Shown here one piece after another: positions 20,822 to 30,036 of a stretch of DNA of 30,036 nt (the first letter of the stretch is position 1; every line of letters starts with the position of its first letter). The position numbers were made by a program, and so were the translations under genes. The DNA is from Byssochlamys sp. IMV 00236. Lineage: Eukaryota > Ascomycota > Eurotiomycetes > Eurotiales > Thermoascaceae. Location of the stretch: contig MSJH02000254.1 in the NCBI GenBank assembly GCA_001931875.2, forward strand, positions 1-30,036, read 5' to 3'. The notes below the pieces were generated by a model that had not been told where the DNA came from, did not search any database, and saw only the letters and a list, made by a program, of their open reading frames with translations.

Positions 20822-25210
<4,389 letters not shown>

Positions 25211-25220
25211 AGCAATCCAT

Positions 25221-26622
25221 TTACGATGGTAAACAATATTTTTTATTTAAAAATTTATAAACAGCTAAAAGACACAAACAAGATAATAAAGCAGCAATCA
25301 AGATGAACAGATTACGATTGATTTGTTTCTCTTGCTTTTGTAGAAAACCAAGTTCCTTTAGCAGACATTCCTTTTTTTTCTGCTTATCCAATTTTTCAAA
25401 GTCTTGCTTTTCTTGATCTTGAAGCAAGCCGAGTTCCTTTAAGAGATATTCTTTCTTCTTATGCTGGTTTAATTTCTGAAATTCTTGTTTCAACCTTTTT
25501 TCTTGTAGCAGCAACTCTTTATCTAGCTGTTGACGTCTCTTACTAATATATTCTGATATCTTTTGTTGTTCTGCAGTGGATAGGCTACTATAGACACTGC
25601 TGCTCGTGCTAAGATTACTACTACTACTAGTGCTTATACTGCTGCAAACACTCGTATCATTTACGACAATTGCTTGCTGATGTCTCCATTGAATGAATCT
25701 ATAGTTTGTTTGTTTTCTCAAATGGTATAAATGAACATTAAATAAGGCTTGCTTTATCTGAGCCAATCCATGAAACAAAGGCTTAGTTGAAGACCAATTC
25801 AAGACAAAGGGTATACAATAGAGACTAGCCTCTTTACACTGAGACAAGATCTCATCTTGGGTAAAGCCAAATGTACAAAACTTGATTTGATTTTGATAGA
25901 GGGTCTGAATCATATCGAGGCGTTGTTCTGTCATTTGATTCATTTTGACAGACAAGTCTGGTTGAATGATGACTGGTATGATATTTACCAGGTCATGAAT
26001 GTACCGCATATACTCTAGATCAACAGGCTTCAGTCGACCCATGATGAGATATAAGCATACATCCACATGTGTTGAAACTGTAGGAGCTTGTTCTAACAAG
26101 TAAACCAACCGCTGGTCATCTCGGCAGTGTGGGTTAAGTAAGCTATTTGTTTTCTCAAATTGCTTTTCAAGGTAATTTTTTGTATTCGAAAAAATGGTAT
26201 CGGGCCGTATAGAAGCGCCATAACCACACGTATCCACAACACAGATATCTGTGGATGGTAAAAAGTATTCAGTGGGCTCAAAAGAACTCGGTGGATTTGC
26301 TCTTGTAGTATTATCACTATTGTCCGCAGTCGATAAAGCATGAACCAAAGCTGATTTTCCAATGCCTAATAGTAAGAATATAAAGAGTTTACTTTGTGTA
26401 ATATATACAAAGTACATATGTTTTACCAGAATCTCCACAGATAATAATTCTAAAATGACTTGTGCCGTCTTTCAAAAGAGAAGTTGTCGTAATTGAATTT
26501 CGTTTGGTCAAAGTAGATTTTGAGTCTAAAAGAAGGCTGTCATTGACACTCTTGACTCCAAATTCAGTATCAAATGAAGTATCTTGAACATATTTCAGCA
26601 TTTCAAATATATTTTTGCTCAT
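25221..26622 (-). CDS. Septin-like GTPase with C-terminal coiled coil and membrane anchor
   Basis: Divergent septin-family protein of 446 residues; exons (minus) 26622-26427 and 26365-25221, intron 26366-26426. The P-loop GDSGIGKS (residues about 63-70) is intact and is split by the intron. The G3 box is DTCGYG instead of DTPGF/YG. VDVCLYLI and LKPVDLEYMRYIHDLVNIIPVI match the septin core closely, but the AKAD guanine-specificity motif is replaced by IQPD. A weak septin-unique-element-like stretch (IKQALFNVHLYHLRKQT..YRF) follows. Then come a Ser-rich linker, a charged coiled coil with an internal repeat (KKKEYLLKELGLL, KKKECLLKELGFL), and a hydrophobic tail LFILIAALLSCLCLLAVYKFL ending 10 residues before the stop, a tail-anchor arrangement. 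The partner filament and membrane are unknown. GTP binding is plausible, specificity uncertain. Its stop is 10 nt from that of SMC3. Confidence 0.8.
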
Positions 26623-27409
26623 AAAAAAAAGGGGGGAAAAAGAAAGAGTAATAAAAGAATGTTGAAATTCCTTCCAATAAAATTCATAACAAGTTCGCTT
26701 TCGTCACACATGCGCATTTCCATCAATATGCTGAATAACAAGTAGACAACATAATTTGTCATTGTTTATTACTTTTCGCACTAGTTTAAAGCAGTTTAAA
26801 TAGAATATAAACACATTCAAAGTCAATGTAACATTGATCTTAGATAAATGCTGCGGCTACAAAAACTTGTCTTCTGACACTTTTCTCCCTCCCTTTTTCT
26901 TTCTATGGGAGATCCATTGATCAGATCTTATTCCAAGGATAAATTCATTAAAAGCGTGGACACTTTTGTAAAGCATTCCAAGGTTGGCACACAAACATAC
27001 ATACACACACACACATTCGGGCCAAAATTATGCTTGTCAAATCAGTCTTGTGCTCCAGGAACATGGTTATGACTGGATAGGTCTACTTCAGTCCTCCTTT
27101 TTTTTTTTCTGCATAAAAGAAGATAAGGTTTATATTCCTTTGACCTATTGGATGTCATGAAACAACTTTATAAGTAGAGCCAAGAATATATGCTCATCTT
27201 CCAAGGCTCTTAATGAGCTCATTTTATCTTAATGGTATATATTTTTATGTCGACTCTATCCTTTTCATTACTGAATTAACTCAATGCATAAAGTGTTGAT
27301 AAAGAAGTGATTGATGCTTTAAAATATCCTCATCAGTCCATGAAATTACAAATCTGTATACACAAATGCAAGTTTTATTCCTTTACATGAAAAATATGTC
27401 AAGTTGTCA
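26623..27409. other. Intergenic region of about 790 bp, with a possible decayed coding remnant
   Basis: Between the septin-like start and the SmD3 3' end. It contains a (CA)n tract near 26997-27014. A short stretch at 26905-26982 begins MGDPLIRSYSKDKF and ends at a GT. An AG near 27058-27059 would continue it in frame as EHGYDWIGLLQ. KVYIPLTYWMS is readable at about 27127-27159. Stops and a poorly matched splice site prevent a full gene model. Confidence 0.35.
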
Positions 27410-27902
27410 CTAATATCTAGGTGGAGCAGGACGTCCTCTGAATGCACCACGCATACCTCTTCCTCTTGCTATATAAAGAATATTTAGAAAAGGATTATTT
27501 CATTTTGTTTATATTACCTTGTTGAGCACGAGCAACTGTAGCTCTTCCTCTGCCCAAACCGATACCTCTTCCCTTCAAACCTCCAGGACCAGCTCCCTTA
27601 AACATGGGCGCGTTCTTTAACATGTCGGGCACAATGAAAAATCGAACGTGAGATCCTCGAATGTATACTTGGTCTAGTTGCGATACTCTTCCATCACGTG
27701 CGGTAACAGTAATATCTTTTAACTGGATGTTCATATTATCTTCAGCTAAAAGATGACGACGATTCAGTTGAATGGATTCTAATCAATAGTTCATTATACC
27801 TTCTAATAACTTTCCACGGTAAAGTTGGCCTGTTTTCAACTCCAAAGAGATAATGTGGCCTTGTGCTTCATGCAGGAGTTTGATGGGAACACCAATGGTC
27901 AT
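27410..27902 (-). CDS. SMD3: Small nuclear ribonucleoprotein Sm-D3
   Basis: Core Sm protein that joins D1, D2, E, F, G and B in the heteroheptameric ring on U1, U2, U4 and U5 snRNAs in the spliceosome. Exons (minus) are 27902-27800, 27745-27518 and 27468-27410, with introns of 54 and 49 nt, giving 129 residues, the usual size. Sm1 motif: [34 protein letters not shown], the D3 version of the fold. Sm2 motif: [25 protein letters not shown]. The C-terminal tail is Arg/Gly-rich ([26 protein letters not shown]), the typical target of symmetric arginine methylation. The start is the only ATG before [10 protein letters not shown]. Nothing is unusual. Confidence 0.96.
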
Positions 27903-28097
27903 TTTATATAATGAGAGATGGAGAAGTAAAAGGTAAAGTCAGAAAAATTTGACCAAACGACCAAGGTGACGTAGAAACTTGGGTTTCCAAATTTAGAAAT
28001 CATTCTTTATTGCATAAACTCTAAGCCACTGAGAAACAGTCATTGAGTTGTCCTTTTTGTTCAACAATTTAGAATCTCCCCTTTTTACTTGTAGATC
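27903..28097. promoter_or_regulatory. Shared divergent promoter of SMD3 and RCL1
   Basis: Only 195 bp separate the two start codons on opposite strands, so both promoters must lie here. A TGACGTAG (CRE/ATF-like) octamer occurs near 27967-27974. Both products act in nuclear RNA processing (splicing and 18S rRNA maturation), so co-expression is plausible but not shown. Confidence 0.5.
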
Positions 28098-29496
28098 ATG
28101 AGCAGCATTTTAAAGTTTCAAGGCTATAACTATCTTAGACAAAGACTAATTCTCGCCACTTTAAGCGGAAAGCCTGTTCGTATTGAAAAAATCAGATCTG
28201 ATGATGAAAATCCTGGTTTACGAGGTATATTATCCACATTCATGTTCAAAAACTATCAATATAAACAACAATTATAATAGATTTCGAGATTAAATTTCTC
28301 AACTTGTTGGAAAAAGTAACCAATGGATCAGTTATAGAAATCAGTTATACAGGTAAGAAAACTAGCAAAGATGTTTTGAATAGATCACAGCTCATATATT
28401 TCTTGTTTGATAGGTACTTCTATCTTGTACAGACCAGGAGCTATAGAAGGTGGACGAATTCAGCACGATTGTGGAACAGAGAGAAGCATTAGTTATTATT
28501 TGGAGCCTATGGTCGCACTTGCACCTTTTTCAAAGAAGCCTTTTGTGCTGACGTTAGAAGGAATAACAACGGATCATGTCGATCCATCGGTAAGATAGGA
28601 ACAACAGAAGAGAGATTGTTGGCATACTTATAATACTAGGTTGATATTATTCGTACAGTATTGTTACCACAATTAAAACGATTTGGTGTGGATCAGAATT
28701 TAGAATTAAAGGTAGAATGATTAATAGTGAAAAAAAGAACTTATAACTGAACTCGACATAGATCACAAAAAGAGGTGCACCTCCATTAGGAGGCGGAGAA
28801 ATTGTTTTTTCATGTGTGCCCATTCGTCAGCTTAAACCAGTTCAATTTACAGAGGAAGGACGTATCAAACGAGTACGTGGTATTGCATACTGTACTCGAG
28901 TATCGCCTCAAACAGCCAATCGACTAGTAGAATCAGCACGATCTTTGTTGAATAGATATATTCCAGATATTTATATTTACACAGATGTATATAAAGGAGC
29001 GGAAAGTGGAAAGTAAAGTGTGTGTGTATGTATGTAAAGGTGAAGACTAAAAATTAAAACAATAGATCTCCGGGTTATGCATTATCACTCGTTGCTGAGT
29101 CAAACACAGATGTCTTATTATCCGCAGAAAAGGCAGCAGAACCTGGACAAACACCTGAAGATGTTGGTCTCATGGCTGCTAAACTGCTATTAAACGAAAT
29201 TCGAAAGGGAGGATGTGTGGATACAACGAGCCAGTGGTTAAATATATTATTAATGATCTTGGCACCTGAAGATGTTAGCAAGATTAGAATTGGAGATCTT
29301 TCTGCTTTTACGTAAGTTATATAGATTTTATCTTTTATAATGTTTAACCTTTATGTAAAAAAGGATACAATATTTACGTGACATCAAATCATTCTTTGGT
29401 GTCTCTTTCAAGATTCAGCCTGATACATCCAATGACACTATCCTTATGACGTGTATGGGTATTGGCTATGTTAATCATAACAAAAAGACTACATAA
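28098..29496 (+). CDS. RCL1: RNA 3'-terminal phosphate cyclase-like protein RCL1 (18S rRNA processing)
   Basis: Nucleolar ribosome-biogenesis factor that works with the GTPase BMS1 in the early cleavages, notably A2, releasing pre-18S rRNA; it is related to RNA cyclases but is not a cyclase. Seven exons: 28098-28224, 28281-28352, 28414-28589, 28640-28711, 28762-29012, 29066-29311, 29364-29496, summing to 1077 nt, or 358 residues, near the yeast length. Landmarks are LKFQGYNYLRQRLILATLSGKPVRIEKIR, LLEKVTNGSVIEISYTGTS, YRPGAIEGGRIQHDCG, ITKRGAPPLGGGEI, GIAYCTRVSP and SPGYALSLVAES. The catalytic His of true cyclases (in their C-terminal HLAD-type region) has no counterpart, as expected for RCL1 rather than RtcA. 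The start follows GTAGATC closely and gives the family N-terminus. Confidence 0.95.
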
Positions 29497-30036
29497 TAAA
29501 AAAGTCATCTTTTGTATTTACAAACCAAAAATTGCCGCAGGCATCCTGTTTTCTTTAATAATGTTGTCACAATTAACCATCAATAACACAATACCAAAGT
29601 CTCTACCTTACCAAAGGCTGTCCAGTTCACTCTCTGATATAAAATACGAATTTATCATAATTATACGTGAGCTAAGTGGTCTTGGCTGATCAAACTAACA
29701 ACATAAAAAAGAAATGCTTTATTTTTATCTCTTTCTTCTTGAAAAGAAACAAATCAATATGGATACTTTACAAATCTTCCTTAAAATAGGGTTGATCTCA
29801 TGTGCTCTCCGGTAAATCCCCTGAAGATGGAACGTGGAGAGCGAACAAGTGCCATGGATGGCGTTATTTTAATACTGAAAAACTTGATCCGTCCATTTAA
29901 TGACACGGTGAACATGCAATCATACTGTATTTTTATTAATTATTGACATTAATTTTATAAAATGTTATCATAAAATAAAAAAATTATTTGCGTAAAAAGA
30001 CGACAAAGAAAAATATGTTTGAATAAAACGACATCA
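29497..30036. other. Right-end intergenic region
   Basis: No gene is visible. It holds the RCL1 3' end, dispersed-repeat copy 2 and AT-rich DNA to the window end. Confidence 0.5.
29618..29800 (+). repeat. Dispersed non-coding repeat, copy 2
   Basis: Colinear with copy 1 at 6055-6250 on the same strand: CTGTCCAGT, the ATAATTATACGTGAG block, TGATCAAACTAACAACATAAAAAA, the TTTTTATCTCTTTCTTCTT block and AGGGTTGA near the right end. It has no coding capacity and no defined ends. Confidence 0.55.

Overview
The window looks like genomic DNA from an early-diverging filamentous fungus, most likely Mucoromycota/Mucorales. The DNA is AT-rich. Genes carry many short GT-AG introns, mostly 46-68 nt. The proteins are fungal types (GT15 mannosyltransferases, a VTC polyphosphate-complex subunit, a septin-like GTPase, TRAPPC8/Trs85, cohesin SMC3, SmD3, RCL1). 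The transposon remnants (LINE, Helitron, Fanzor) are of kinds I associate with these fungi. The lineage is an inference; no marker in the window proves it. The window opens with 24 A residues inside a truncated gene, so base 1 is probably a contig edge.

Layout: 1-2536 holds two tandem GT15 alpha-1,2-mannosyltransferase genes, the first truncated at its 5' end. 2701-4275 (minus) is a single-pass, Ser/Thr-rich membrane protein with a cytosolic octapeptide array. 4560-5817 is a decayed Helitron-type PIF1 helicase. 5818-7179 is non-coding and holds one copy of a dispersed repeat. 7180-12032 is a complete ten-exon TRAPPC8/Trs85 gene. 12069-16919 is a mobile-element island: an antisense LINE remnant, a Helitron Rep-region remnant and a lightly damaged Fanzor (eukaryotic TnpB-like RNA-guided nuclease) gene, with a strong hairpin just past its stop. 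17166-19412 (minus) is a VTC subunit. 20822-25210 is a sixteen-exon SMC3. 25221-26622 (minus) is a septin-like GTPase with a C-terminal membrane anchor. 27410-27902 (minus) is SmD3, divergent from RCL1 at 28098-29496. A second copy of the dispersed repeat lies near the right end.

The spliced models of GT15 copy 2, TRAPPC8, VTC, SMC3, the septin-like gene, SmD3 and RCL1 all give exon sums divisible by three, which supports the intron calls. There are no operons. The useful neighbour relations are the GT15 tandem pair, the SmD3/RCL1 divergent promoter and the SMC3/septin tail-to-tail pair with only 10 nt between stops.

The observations most worth a second look are: the Fanzor remnant with its 3' hairpin and adjacent Helitron remnant; SMC3 with Thr105-Leu106 where the conserved acetylated Lys-Lys pair should be; a membrane-anchored septin-like GTPase with degenerate nucleotide-specificity motifs; and a GT15 copy with Gln at the proposed catalytic Glu.
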